From Chryseobacterium sp. SSA4.19 (lineage in GTDB: Bacteria > Bacteroidota > Bacteroidia > Flavobacteriales > Weeksellaceae): DNA of 64,000 bases. The notes under the pieces were generated by a model that had not been told where the DNA came from, ran no database searches, and saw nothing but the letters and a program-made list of their open reading frames with translations. Below, piece by piece: positions 24,318-32,997 of this stretch. Numbering within the stretch: position 1 is the stretch's first letter; each line of letters opens with the position of its first letter. Where the stretch lies: positions 1 to 64,000 of the forward strand of contig NZ_JAKVIP010000010.1 in assembly GCF_022601875.1 (NCBI RefSeq), read 5' to 3'. A program made the translations under genes and the position numbers.

Positions 24318-24349
24318 GACCTTTTATTAACATGCAAATTTAGTGATTT

Positions 24350-25084
24350 TTAATTTTTCACGGAATGAATAAAATCTATGGCATTTATCTTCCAGTCTTT
24401 ATTATTCATAAGAATATTAACGAAAGCAGTTCCGATAATTCCGCCGTCGGCTTTTTCGGTCACGCTTTCAAAATCTTTTTTAGATTTAATCCCGAAACCG
24501 ATCATCACCGGATTTTTCAGCGGAAGAGCGGCAAGCCTTGAAAGATATTCTTCGTTTTTCAATATGGTGTTTGTATTTCCGGTTGTAGATGAGGAACTTA
24601 CTGCGTAGAGAAATCCTGAGCTTATTGAATCCAGATACAGAATTCTTTCGTCGGAAGTTTCAGGAGTAACTAGAAAGGTAAAATTCAGATGGTATTTTTC
24701 CAATGTTTTCTGATAATTTTTTTCAAATTCAATCGGGGGCAAATCGGGAATGATCAATCCCGAAACACCGCTTTCTGAACATTCCCTGCAGAAATTTTCA
24801 AAACCGAAACTTAAGACCGGGTTAACATATCCCATTAAGATAACCGGGATCCTGATTTCATTCTTTACAGATTTTAATTGGGAAAACAGTTTTTCAATAG
24901 TCATTCCGTTGTTTAAAGCCTGTTCATGAGCTCTCTGGATAACGGGGCCGTCTGCTACAGGATCCGAATACGGCATTCCTATTTCCATCATGTCTGCACC
25001 CGAATCCTGGATCAGCTGTATAATATCTGCCGTATCTTCCAATTGAGGGATTCCTGCGGTGAAATAGATGTTTAGTTTTTTCAT
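24350..25084 (-). CDS. trpA: Tryptophan synthase alpha chain
   Basis: 244 residues from the ATG at 25084; an upstream in-frame ATG at 25135 would add an unrelated hydrophobic stretch and was rejected. TIM barrel converting indole-3-glycerol phosphate to indole. Catalytic Glu in MEIGMPYSDPVADGP and Asp equivalent in the barrel; LIIPDLPPIEFE and phosphate loop GFGIKSKKDFE follow. A little shorter than E. coli TrpA (268), as usual in flavobacteria. Last gene of the operon. Confidence 0.94.
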   Translation of the reverse strand: MKKLNIYFTAGIPQLEDTADIIQLIQDSGADMMEIGMPYSDPVADGPVIQRAHEQALNNGMTIEKLFSQLKSVKNEIRIPVILMGYVNPVLSFGFENFCRECSESGVSGLIIPDLPPIEFEKNYQKTLEKYHLNFTFLVTPETSDERILYLDSISSGFLYAVSSSSTTGNTNTILKNEEYLSRLAALPLKNPVMIGFGIKSKKDFESVTEKADGGIIGTAFVNILMNNKDWKINAIDFIHSVKN

Positions 25085-25158
25085 AGTTATTGTATTAACG
25101 TATGATGTAAAATGTATTGATGCACTTAAAATCATTTTGCATGGATACTTTTTACATT

Positions 25159-26343
25159 TTATAAATTTTTCAAATACATTTCCATATCCTTGTCACCACG
25201 ACCACTCAGGCAGATCACAACAATATCATTTTCATTAAATTTTTTCTTATCCAAAACAGCCAATGAATGTGCACTTTCCAAAGCAGGAATAATCCCTTCT
25301 GATTTAGTAAGTCCAAAAGCTGCCGTTAAAGCTTCATCATCATTAATGCTGAAAAATGCTGCTCGCTTTTCTTTAAAGAGATTGGCATGAAAAGGCCCGA
25401 TTCCGGGGTAATCCAAACCTGCAGAAATGGAATGAGGCTCAATAATCTGGCCGTCTTTTGTCTGCATCACGAGGCTTTTGCTGCCGTGAAGAATCCCTAA
25501 AGTCCCTAAAAAAGTTGTTGCCGCAGACATTCCGGAATATATCCCGAAACCGCCTGCTTCAGCAGCAATCAGTTGTACATGTTTTTCATTGACAAAATGA
25601 TAGAAAGCTCCGGCAGCATTGCTTCCGCCACCCACACAGGCAATCACGTAATCAGGGTTTTGTTGTCCGGTCTGTTCAAAAAGCTGTTCTCTGATCTCTT
25701 TGGAAATAATACTCTGGAATCTCGCTACCAGATCGGGAAAAGGATGTGGACCGACTACACTTCCGATCACGTAATGGGTTGTTTCTGAGTTATTAATCCA
25801 GTCTCTTAGTGCTTCATTCACGGCATCTTTCAAAGTTTTTGAGCCTGAAGTCGCCGGAATGACTTCTGCCCCAAGCATTTTCATTCTTCCGACATTGGGA
25901 GCCTGTCTTGCAATATCAATTTCTCCCATGTAAACAATGCATTCCAAGCCCAATAAGGCACAGGCAGTTGCTGTTGCAACACCGTGCTGCCCGGCTCCGG
26001 TTTCAGCGATAATTCTGTGTTTTCCAAGACGTTTTGCCAACAAAACCTGACCTAAAGCATTGTTGATTTTGTGTGCTCCGGTGTGATTTAAATCTTCTCT
26101 TTTTAAATAAATACGGGTCTGATATTTCTGGCTTAAGTTTTTTGCAAAATACAGAGGTGTTGCACGGCCAACGTAATTTTTCAACAGTTCCTGATATTCC
26201 TGCTGAAAGTCATCGGATTCAATAATATCGAGATATCTTTTCTGTAACTGCTCCACATTCGGATACAGCATTTCGGGAATGAATGCGCCCCCGAATTCTC
26301 CATAATATCCGTCTTTGTCGGGATTTTTATAATTCATTGTCAT
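25159..26343 (-). CDS. trpB: Tryptophan synthase beta chain
   Basis: 394 residues of the PLP enzyme joining indole and serine. Schiff-base lysine in NHTGAHKINNALGQ, the PLP phosphate loop CVGGGSNAAGAF, GAGQHGVATATA and the final CLSGRGDKDM are conserved. ATG at 26343, or two codons later at 26337. Lies 58 bp after trpF and 74 bp before trpA. Confidence 0.96.
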   Translation of the reverse strand: MTMNYKNPDKDGYYGEFGGAFIPEMLYPNVEQLQKRYLDIIESDDFQQEYQELLKNYVGRATPLYFAKNLSQKYQTRIYLKREDLNHTGAHKINNALGQVLLAKRLGKHRIIAETGAGQHGVATATACALLGLECIVYMGEIDIARQAPNVGRMKMLGAEVIPATSGSKTLKDAVNEALRDWINNSETTHYVIGSVVGPHPFPDLVARFQSIISKEIREQLFEQTGQQNPDYVIACVGGGSNAAGAFYHFVNEKHVQLIAAEAGGFGIYSGMSAATTFLGTLGILHGSKSLVMQTKDGQIIEPHSISAGLDYPGIGPFHANLFKEKRAAFFSINDDEALTAAFGLTKSEGIIPALESAHSLAVLDKKKFNENDIVVICLSGRGDKDMEMYLKNL

Positions 26344-26401
26344 CTTTTTTATTAATAATTAAATTTTTTACTGATGAGGCACGCAAACCATATCTGCATT
26401 T

Positions 26402-27070
26402 TTACAGTATTGTATATTTTTCTTTAAATAACTTTATCCGTTCTGTATTTTTAATTCCCGGGACAGCTTCAAATTTCGAATTGATATCTACAGCAAATGG
26501 TTTTGTATGCAGTGAGTTAATATGACCGATATTTTCTTCTGAAATACCTCCGCTTAGAAAATAAGGCAGAGGAATTTTAAGACTTTTCAGGATATTCCAG
26601 TCGAACGTTTTTCCCGTACCGCCGAAAGCCTTTGAATCCGTATCAAAAAGAAAATAATCCATATCCGATAGTGAAAAACTCATCAGCTGCTCTGTAAGAT
26701 TTCTTCCCTGTAGACTTTGATTGCCGACTCTAATTACCTTAATTATTTTAATTTCAGGATGTAATTTTCTTCTCAGTTCAGCAATGAAGTCTTTACTTTC
26801 ATCGCCGTGGAGCTGGATAAAATTAAGATTTGCCTTTTCAGATATTTCTATTATCCTTTCTAAAATTTCATTGACAAAGACACCGACTTTTCCAGGATGT
26901 TCAACTTCTGAAATTTCTCTTAAGCTTAAATGGTTTAAAGCATATCTTGGAGATTTTTCATAAAAGATAAATCCCAGAAAATCCGTGTTCATAGAAATCA
27001 ATTCATCAATCTGTTGCAATTGGGTTAAACCGCAAACCTTAAGTTTCAACCTGTGTTTTTCTTCGTACAT
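26402..27070 (-). CDS. trpF: Phosphoribosylanthranilate isomerase
   Basis: 222 residues from the ATG at 27070; a TTG seven codons earlier is possible but less likely. Catalytic Cys in LKVCGLTQ and Asp in FLFDTDSKAFGGTGKTFDW; also VGVFVNE, FIQLHGDE and FLSGGISEENI. Amadori rearrangement step of tryptophan synthesis. Separate from trpC here, not fused as in E. coli. Confidence 0.94.
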   Translation of the reverse strand: MYEEKHRLKLKVCGLTQLQQIDELISMNTDFLGFIFYEKSPRYALNHLSLREISEVEHPGKVGVFVNEILERIIEISEKANLNFIQLHGDESKDFIAELRRKLHPEIKIIKVIRVGNQSLQGRNLTEQLMSFSLSDMDYFLFDTDSKAFGGTGKTFDWNILKSLKIPLPYFLSGGISEENIGHINSLHTKPFAVDINSKFEAVPGIKNTERIKLFKEKYTIL

Positions 27071-27092
27071 TCTAGTCCTTTTTATGGTCAAA

Positions 27093-27872
27093 TTATACCG
27101 TTATATTGGAAACAAATTCAGCGAATTTCTCTCCTGGATTTTCATTTTTCATAAAATATTCACCCATCAGAAAGCTGTCAAAACCTTTTTCTTTTAAATA
27201 CCTGAAATCTTCAATGCTGTAGATCCCGCTTTCTGCAACGGATAAAACGTTTTCCGGAAGCTGGTTTTTCAGGTTGACAGAATGTTCCAGATCAACTTTA
27301 AAATCTTTTAAATTACGGTTGTTGATTCCTGCCAAATCAATATCCGGATTAAAATGTCCAAGCTCTTCTGTGGTATGGATTTCCAGTAAAACTTCCATAT
27401 CTATGCTGTGGGCGAGATCTGTAAAGTCCTTTACCTGTAAAGGAGAGAGACAGGAAGCAATGAGTAAAATAACGTCTGCTCCTATACTTTTGGCTTCATA
27501 AAGTTGGTATTCGTCAATCATGAAATCTTTTCGGAGGATTGGGAGGACAATATGTTTTCTTACGTTTACGATATCTTGAATGCTTCCGTTGAAAAAGGTC
27601 TGGTCTGTTAATATCGAAATCCCGCTTGCTCCGAAACTCTCATAAGCTGAAACTACTTCCAACGGAGAGATTTTATCATTAATGATGCCTTTTGACGGCG
27701 ATTTTCTTTTAAACTCCGCAATAATTCCGCTTTTTGTCTGTATGCTTTCTTTCAGAGATTGGGTTTTCCTTCCAAAAAATTCGGAATCCTTTAATTGCTG
27801 AATAGAAACTTGTGATTTCGAGGCTGAAACTTCTTCCTTTTTTCGCTGTATAATTTTTTCAAGTATGTTCAT
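27093..27872 (-). CDS. trpC: Indole-3-glycerol-phosphate synthase
   Basis: 259 residues, TIM barrel. IIAEFKRKSPSKGII with catalytic lysine, GASGISILTDQTFFNGS, LRKDFMIDEYQLYEAKSIGADVILLI, AGINNRNLKDF and VAESGI match the family throughout. Decarboxylative ring closure of CdRP. About 20 bp upstream of the trpF ATG. Confidence 0.95.
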   Translation of the reverse strand: MNILEKIIQRKKEEVSASKSQVSIQQLKDSEFFGRKTQSLKESIQTKSGIIAEFKRKSPSKGIINDKISPLEVVSAYESFGASGISILTDQTFFNGSIQDIVNVRKHIVLPILRKDFMIDEYQLYEAKSIGADVILLIASCLSPLQVKDFTDLAHSIDMEVLLEIHTTEELGHFNPDIDLAGINNRNLKDFKVDLEHSVNLKNQLPENVLSVAESGIYSIEDFRYLKEKGFDSFLMGEYFMKNENPGEKFAEFVSNITV

Positions 27873-27905
27873 TGTGTATTTAAATAGAAAATTGAATTTT
27901 AAAAT

Positions 27906-28892
27906 TCAGTTTAAAAGCATTTCCAGGCTCCTTAAAGCATTTCCTCCATATAAACTTTCTTTAGCCAGTGCAGTGCAGTCTTCATAACTTCCGAATTTAT
28001 TCGTATGATAAAGTGCTACGGCCGCATTTGCTAACACCACGGAATTCTGCTCCTCAGTCCCTTTTCCACTCAGGATATTCCTGAAAATCCCGGCGGTTTC
28101 ATAAACCGTTTTAGCGGCTTGTATGCTCTCGCAACTTACTGAATTGAAACCCAAATCTGCAGCTGAATATATATTTTCACCATGTTTTGTAATGATTTTG
28201 CTGTCATGGGTCAGGCTGATTTCATCATAACCGTCCATTCCGTGAACCAGAATGAAATCACGATCGTCTTTTTGAAGCAGGTACTGGTATAATCTTGCGA
28301 TTTCCAGATTATAAATACCGATCATCGAAAACTGAGGCTGTGCAGGATTCACAAGAGGACCCAAAAGGTTAAAAAATGTTCTCAGTCCCAAAGATTTTCT
28401 CAATGCTCCGACAGACTGAAGCGCAGGATGGAAATAAGGAGCATGTAGAAAACAGATGTTGGCTTTTTCAAGCTCTTCCTGCAACATTGCTGAATCATTT
28501 TTAAAGGTATAGCCCAATTTTTCCATCACATTTGATGATCCGGTAATGGCCGAAGCACCATAATTCCCATGTTTTGTCACCTTCTGTCCTGCTCCGGCCA
28601 CAACAAAACCGGCAAGAGTAGAAATGTTGATGGTATTTTTGCCGTCACCTCCCGTTCCTACGATATCTATGGCATCACCTGCATCTATATGGACAGGAAC
28701 AGCCATTTGTAGCAGTGCTTCCCGAAAGCCTTCAAGTTCTTTCAGTGTGATATTCCGCATCAGGAAAATGCTGATAAAAGCAGTAACTTCCGTGGGATTG
28801 AATTTATTTTGGGCAATTTCAATCATAATTGCCTTTGCCTCAGCTTTGGACAAAGTATGGTGATTGAATAAGTATTGCAGGATATCTTTCAT
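27906..28892 (-). CDS. trpD: Anthranilate phosphoribosyltransferase
   Basis: 328 residues. PRPP-binding loop GTGGDGKNTINIST and KHGNYGASAITGSSNVMEKLGY; PLVNPAQPQFSMIGIYN and VHGMDGYDEISLT further on. Transfers phosphoribose to anthranilate. Not fused to trpG. 24 bp after trpG. Confidence 0.95.
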   Translation of the reverse strand: MKDILQYLFNHHTLSKAEAKAIMIEIAQNKFNPTEVTAFISIFLMRNITLKELEGFREALLQMAVPVHIDAGDAIDIVGTGGDGKNTINISTLAGFVVAGAGQKVTKHGNYGASAITGSSNVMEKLGYTFKNDSAMLQEELEKANICFLHAPYFHPALQSVGALRKSLGLRTFFNLLGPLVNPAQPQFSMIGIYNLEIARLYQYLLQKDDRDFILVHGMDGYDEISLTHDSKIITKHGENIYSAADLGFNSVSCESIQAAKTVYETAGIFRNILSGKGTEEQNSVVLANAAVALYHTNKFGSYEDCTALAKESLYGGNALRSLEMLLN

Positions 28893-28916
28893 AGCATAAA
28901 CGTTTTGACTCTACAA

Positions 28917-29507
28917 TTAATTCAGGAGAAAATTTTTAATGATCAGTTCTCCATCAGGTGTTAAGATGCTTTCCGGATGAAACTGCACCCCGTGTACATC
29001 ATATTTTTTATGCTGTAAGGCCATGATCATCCCATCTTTGTCCACTGCTGTGATTTCCAGCTCATCCGGAAAATCTTCACGGTTAACCACCCAGCTGTGA
29101 TAGCGTCCTACTTCAAGCCCGTTGGAAAGATTCCTGAAAATTTTAGTATCTGCTTTTACCAGTTCAGCAGGAGTAGCTACGCCGTGAAAAATTTCTGAAA
29201 GGTTGATCAGGCTTCCTCCAAATGCTTCTGCAATAGCCTGCTGCCCAAGGCATACGCCTAATATGCTTTTCGTAGGAGCATATTTTTTAATGACCTCCAG
29301 TAAAATTCCTGCTTCTTCCGGAATTCCCGGGCCTGGAGACAATACAATTTTATCATAGTTGTCAATATCATCCAGAGAGATTTCGTCATTTTTTACCACA
29401 TCCACTTTAGTGTTCAGTACTCTTTCTATAATCTGTACCAGATTGTAGGTAAAGCTGTCATAATTGTCAAAAACCAGGACTTTGGCAGTTTGTATTTTAT
29501 TGTTCAT
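28917..29507 (-). CDS. trpG: Anthranilate synthase glutaminase subunit
   Basis: 196 residues. Class I glutamine amidotransferase: oxyanion segment LSPGPGIPEEAG, nucleophile Cys in LGVCLGQQAIAEAFGG, and catalytic His-Glu in VQFHPESILTP. Supplies ammonia to TrpE; may also serve aminodeoxychorismate synthesis, since no separate pabA is visible in the window. 10 bp after trpE. Confidence 0.95.
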   Translation of the reverse strand: MNNKIQTAKVLVFDNYDSFTYNLVQIIERVLNTKVDVVKNDEISLDDIDNYDKIVLSPGPGIPEEAGILLEVIKKYAPTKSILGVCLGQQAIAEAFGGSLINLSEIFHGVATPAELVKADTKIFRNLSNGLEVGRYHSWVVNREDFPDELEITAVDKDGMIMALQHKKYDVHGVQFHPESILTPDGELIIKNFLLN

Positions 29508-29517
29508 TGTTTATTTA

Positions 29518-30948
29518 TTAATGGGTTTTAACCAGCTTTTCAGCTTTTTCTACAGCCTTTTTCAGAGCATTCAGTTTGTTATTGACTTCCTGCAGTTCAC
29601 TTTTAGGATCGGATTTTGCCACTAAGCCTGCGCCTGCCTGATAATACAGTGTATTGTTTTTGCTTAGAAAAGTCCGGATCATAATGGCCTGGTTGCAGGT
29701 TCCGTTTAATCCGATCATTCCGATACAGCCTCCATAATATCCGCGGGAATCTTTCTCGTACTGGTCAATCAGCTGTAAAGCTCTATGTTTTGGGGCTCCG
29801 CTTAAAGTTCCCTGCGGGAAAGTAGCAGCAATCATTTCAAAGGGCTTCGTATTTTCCTGCAAATCAGCAGTAACTTCACTGACCATATGGATAACATGGG
29901 AAAACAGCTGGATTTCTTTTAGCCTGGTGACGCTAACGTTGCGGCCCAGCTTTCCCAGGTCATTTCTGGCCAGATCTACAAGCATGGTATGTTCTGCATT
30001 TTCTTTAGGATCATTTTTTAAATCTTCAATGGACTGGAGGTCGGTATCAAAATGCCCTGTTCTTTTAAATGTTCCGGCAATAGGATGAATGATGACTTTG
30101 TTATCTTTAATAATCAGCTGGCTTTCCGGGCTGGACCCAAAAAGTTTATAATTCCCATAATCAAAAAAGAAAAGATAAGGGGAAGGATTGATGTTTCGTA
30201 AAGCACGGTATACATTGAATTCATCACCTTTGAACTTCTGCTCAAACCTTCTGCTCAGCACCAATTGAAAAACGTCACCTCGCATACAGTGTTTACGGGC
30301 TGTTTCTACAAGTCCCATATACTCCTCATCCGTAAGATTTGAAGTCTCGGCTCCGTTTTTTTCAAAAGGGTAAATTACGGCATTACGGTTTTTCATCATA
30401 CTTTCCAGCAGGTAAAGCTCAGATTTTAATCCTTCAATCTGGTTTTCTATAATATGCATTTCATCATTATGATGATTGATAGCGATTACATATTGATACA
30501 GCCTGTAACGGAGAATCGGGATTTCAACTTCCGGGCTCTGAGGTTTAAAGGTGAGGTTTTCGAAAAACTGTACGGCTTCAAAGCTTGTATACCCGAAAAG
30601 GCTTTGGGCAGTTTCTTCTATAGGATCGTGTGTTTTTTTACGTTCGAAAGCATACGAAAATTGATCTAAGACCTCTGTTATTTTATTATTGCCGATTAAA
30701 TGCTTTACAGGATCCTCATTGGGGAACTTTACTTCATATTCCGTTACATTTTTGATTTCAATTCCAGCAATTGCATTAATCGCGATAAATGAAAAATTGT
30801 TATCCATATTTTTTGCGTCGGAACTTTCCAGTAAAATGGTATCCCTGAATTTATCACGGATCTGCAGATAGATGCTCATTGGAGCCTGCAGGTCTGCCAG
30901 TGTTTTTTTCGAAACGGTTTTTATTTTTATTTTTTTACTGAACATCAT
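29518..30948 (-). CDS. trpE: Anthranilate synthase component I
   Basis: 476 residues of the chorismate-utilising family. The N-terminal LLES at residues 39-42 is the tryptophan feedback-inhibition motif. The catalytic half has RGDVFQLVLSRRF, PSPYLFFFDYG, IAGTFKRTG, ATFPQGTLSGAPKHRAL and YYQAGAGLV. First enzyme of the pathway and first structural gene after the trpL leader and attenuator. ATG at 30948 or the next codon. Confidence 0.95.
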   Translation of the reverse strand: MMFSKKIKIKTVSKKTLADLQAPMSIYLQIRDKFRDTILLESSDAKNMDNNFSFIAINAIAGIEIKNVTEYEVKFPNEDPVKHLIGNNKITEVLDQFSYAFERKKTHDPIEETAQSLFGYTSFEAVQFFENLTFKPQSPEVEIPILRYRLYQYVIAINHHNDEMHIIENQIEGLKSELYLLESMMKNRNAVIYPFEKNGAETSNLTDEEYMGLVETARKHCMRGDVFQLVLSRRFEQKFKGDEFNVYRALRNINPSPYLFFFDYGNYKLFGSSPESQLIIKDNKVIIHPIAGTFKRTGHFDTDLQSIEDLKNDPKENAEHTMLVDLARNDLGKLGRNVSVTRLKEIQLFSHVIHMVSEVTADLQENTKPFEMIAATFPQGTLSGAPKHRALQLIDQYEKDSRGYYGGCIGMIGLNGTCNQAIMIRTFLSKNNTLYYQAGAGLVAKSDPKSELQEVNNKLNALKKAVEKAEKLVKTH

Positions 30949-30963
30949 ATTTTAAATTGGTAT

Positions 30964-31001
30964 AAATAAAAAAGACTTCAACGGTATACGTCAAAGTCTT
31001 T
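30964..31001 (-). terminator. trp attenuator terminator
   Basis: On the minus strand AAAGACTTTGACG pairs with CGTTGAAGTCTTT as a continuous 13-bp RNA stem including two G-U pairs; loop TATAC, then UUUUUUAUUU. It lies between the trpL stop and the trpE ATG, so it must be bypassed to express the operon. Confidence 0.88.
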
Positions 31002-31070
31002 TTATTATATTGCTTTTATTATTTCTGGTTAAGATGAATTAACAGCACGACAATAGCCTCAGACCCGACG
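30989..31070 (-). promoter_or_regulatory. Antiterminator pairing of the trp leader
   Basis: The minus-strand segment CGTCGGGTCT (31070-31061) can pair with AGACTTTGACG (30999-30989), the 5' arm of the terminator: ten pairs including two G-U, with one bulged U. It begins 13 nt after the last of three Trp codons, so a ribosome stalled there leaves it free and blocks the terminator. Confidence 0.65.
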
Positions 31071-31116
31071 AAGAGTATGAAAGCCACCACCATATGTTAT
31101 TGCTGTTAGTAAACAT
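31039..31116 (-). CDS. trpL: trp operon leader peptide TrpL
   Basis: A 25-codon reading frame opens at ATG 31116 and ends with TAA at 31039-31041. Residues 9-11 are three consecutive tryptophans (TGG x3 at 31092-31084), in a peptide otherwise rich in Asn and Ser. It is followed by alternative hairpins ending in an intrinsic terminator before trpE, the classic arrangement for ribosome-mediated attenuation. The -7 promoter element TACATTTG ends four bases before the ATG, so the mRNA starts at or next to the start codon. Seen directly in the sequence; attenuation itself is inferred. Confidence 0.88.
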   Translation of the reverse strand: MFTNSNNIWWWLSYSSSGLRLLSCC

Positions 31117-31120
31117 GGGA

Positions 31121-31128
31121 CAAATGTA
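31121..31128 (-). promoter_or_regulatory. -7 element TACATTTG of the trp operon
   Basis: TAnnTTTG match; only TCCC separates it from the trpL ATG. No good TTTG at -33, where the sequence is A/T tracts. Confidence 0.65.
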
Positions 31129-31323
31129 GATAATTTTTTAATATAAAAAATAAAAAAGATAAAAAAATGCAGGGGCCAACATAAATTCCAATAACAATAT
31201 ATACCTGATCTGTTGATTTAGTTAAAACTGAACGAGATGATTCATATTTAAGTTTGAAGGATTTTTTTCAATGAAAAAGCTTGCAAAACAAGAGAGGTCA
31301 TAAGCTTTAACATTTATTTTTTA
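31129..31323. other. Divergent intergenic region, trp operon / small lipoprotein
   Basis: A/T-tract DNA followed by unremarkable sequence. No reading frame or further hairpin of note was found. Confidence 0.4.
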
Positions 31324-31331
31324 TATTTTTG
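31324..31331 (+). promoter_or_regulatory. -7 element TATTTTTG of the lipoprotein-cytochrome pair
   Basis: TAnnTTTG match 19 bp before the ATG at 31351. Confidence 0.5.
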
Positions 31332-31350
31332 CCTAAATTATTTATTAGAA

Positions 31351-31575
31351 ATGAAAAAAGTATTAGCAATTGCATTTATCGGAGGTTTACTGGCAGTAAG
31401 CTGCACAAAAAAGCCTGATCATGATTTACAGGACAGCAACACGATGTTACCTGAACCTGATGCACCTACTGTAGTGGACTCCAGCGCAACAACACGTAAT
31501 AAGCCTGAAGCTGATGTTAATGCTGCAGTATCAGTTCCTGCTAACCAGGCAAAAGCAGATACGCTTACAAAATAA
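31351..31575 (+). CDS. Small predicted lipoprotein, function unknown
   Basis: 74 residues. Lipoprotein signal with Cys 18 (LLAVSCTKK); the mature part is low-complexity, rich in Asp, Pro, Ala, Thr and Val, with no recognisable domain. Its stop codon is one base from the start of the cytochrome c gene, so the two are surely co-transcribed and it may assist or anchor that cytochrome. Confidence 0.7.
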   Translation: MKKVLAIAFIGGLLAVSCTKKPDHDLQDSNTMLPEPDAPTVVDSSATTRNKPEADVNAAVSVPANQAKADTLTK

Positions 31576-31576
31576 G

Positions 31577-31951
31577 ATGAAAAAATTGTTTTTGACAGGA
31601 TGTACCGCTTTGCTGTTTTTATCCTGTTCCCAAAAAGGCAATCCTGCTGAAGGGACTTCTTCATCTGAAACTTCTGTTGGTTCCGGACCTGTAAAAACAA
31701 ATATTTCCGGCGAGCAGATCATTGAATCATTGGATTGTTCCGGCTGTCATTCCGTGAGCGAAAAGATGGTGGGGCCTTCCTATCAGCAAATAGCAGGGAA
31801 GTATTCTGATAAAGATTCTGAGATGCTGGCTTCCAAGATTATCGAAGGCGGAAGTGGCGTCTGGGGAAGTGTTCCGATGTCTGCCCATCCTCAGGTCTCA
31901 AGAGAAGAGGCAAAAAAAATGGTAGCGTATATTTTAAGTCAGAAAAAATAA
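31577..31951 (+). CDS. Cytochrome c, class I-like lipoprotein
   Basis: 124 residues from the ATG at 31577 (an in-frame ATG at 31514 lies inside the preceding gene). Lipoprotein signal LLFLSCSQ (Cys 17), a Ser/Thr/Gly linker, then one heme site CSGCH. The axial methionine is expected in SVPMSAHP, with GPSYQQIAGKY and the C-terminal EEAKKMVAYILSQ helix typical of cytochrome c551-like carriers. A membrane-tethered periplasmic electron carrier. Confidence 0.85.
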   Translation: MKKLFLTGCTALLFLSCSQKGNPAEGTSSSETSVGSGPVKTNISGEQIIESLDCSGCHSVSEKMVGPSYQQIAGKYSDKDSEMLASKIIEGGSGVWGSVPMSAHPQVSREEAKKMVAYILSQKK

Positions 31952-31954
31952 AAT

Positions 31955-32884
31955 ATGCCTGCTGAAAAATCCAGTCTGCACATCAGAAATAAGCATCGTC
32001 ATCCTTATGATTTTGATCAGCTTATTTCTTGTGTGCCGGAACTGAAACAGTATGTCTTTACAAATGCTTACAGTACTGTCACTATCAACTTCAGTATTCC
32101 CAAAGCCGTTAAGCTTCTCAACAAAGCATTGTTACAAAATTTTTACAGGATACAGGATTGGGATATTCCTGAGGATAATCTCTGTCCTCCCATTCCCGGA
32201 AGAGCAGATTATGTTCATTATATTGCAGATCTGCTTGCTGAATACCGGAACACCATCCCTGAAGGAGCATCTGTAAAGGGCCTGGATATTGGTACAGGAG
32301 CCAATCTTGTATATCCGTTGATTGCCTATCATGAGTACGGCTGGAAAATGACCGGAACCGATATTAATGAGAGTTCGTTAGCGAATGCACGGGAAATTTT
32401 AGAGCATAATCCGCATTTATCATCTGCAGTTCAGTTGAAATATCAGTCCGAGTCTGACTATGTGTTCAGGAATATCATCGGGACTGAAGACCGGTTCATG
32501 TTTACAATGTGCAATCCTCCTTTTCACGATTCTGAAGAAGCTGCAATAAAAGGAAACATAAGAAAAACAAAAAATCTCGGTAAACCCAAATCTCGGAAGC
32601 CTTTGTTTAATTTCGGCGGACAGCAATCTGAATTATGGTGCGAAGGTGGTGAACTGGCTTTTGTTAAAAGGATGATCAATGAAAGTACATTGTATTCTTC
32701 ACAGGTGCTCTGGTTTACGTCTTTAATTTCCAAAAAGGATAATCTGCCTCAGCTGACTGCACTTTTAAAGAATATTCAGGCGGTTGATTTTAAAATCATC
32801 GATATGGCCCAGGGTCAGAAGATAAGCCGCATCCTGGCCTGGACATTTATTCCTGAAGAAGAACGAAAAAACTGGCTTCTCTAA
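31955..32884 (+). CDS. rlmF: 23S rRNA (adenine-1618-N6)-methyltransferase RlmF
   Basis: 309 residues. Opens with NKHRHPYDFDQLISCVPEL, typical of RlmF; SAM motif KGLDIGTGANLVYPLIAYHEYGW is shown by GLDIGTGANL, and the N6-adenine catalytic motif is NPPFH. Also FGGQQSELWCEGGELAFVKRM by its GGQQSELWC core. Modifies A1618 of 23S rRNA. Three bases after the cytochrome gene, an incidental operon partner. Confidence 0.93.
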   Translation: MPAEKSSLHIRNKHRHPYDFDQLISCVPELKQYVFTNAYSTVTINFSIPKAVKLLNKALLQNFYRIQDWDIPEDNLCPPIPGRADYVHYIADLLAEYRNTIPEGASVKGLDIGTGANLVYPLIAYHEYGWKMTGTDINESSLANAREILEHNPHLSSAVQLKYQSESDYVFRNIIGTEDRFMFTMCNPPFHDSEEAAIKGNIRKTKNLGKPKSRKPLFNFGGQQSELWCEGGELAFVKRMINESTLYSSQVLWFTSLISKKDNLPQLTALLKNIQAVDFKIIDMAQGQKISRILAWTFIPEEERKNWLL

Positions 32885-32967
32885 AGAGTTTCCTTTCTAT
32901 TTAAAACGAGTTTTGCAGGAAATCAATATATTTCTGAAAACCCATTGACGATCCATTCAAAAATCCC

Positions 32968-32975
32968 TAAATTTG
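32968..32975 (+). promoter_or_regulatory. -7 element TAAATTTG of lysS
   Basis: TAnnTTTG match 22 bp before the lysS ATG; TTG at 32945-32947 is a possible -33. Confidence 0.5.
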
Positions 32976-32997
32976 TACGCTTTTATAAAAATAAGAA

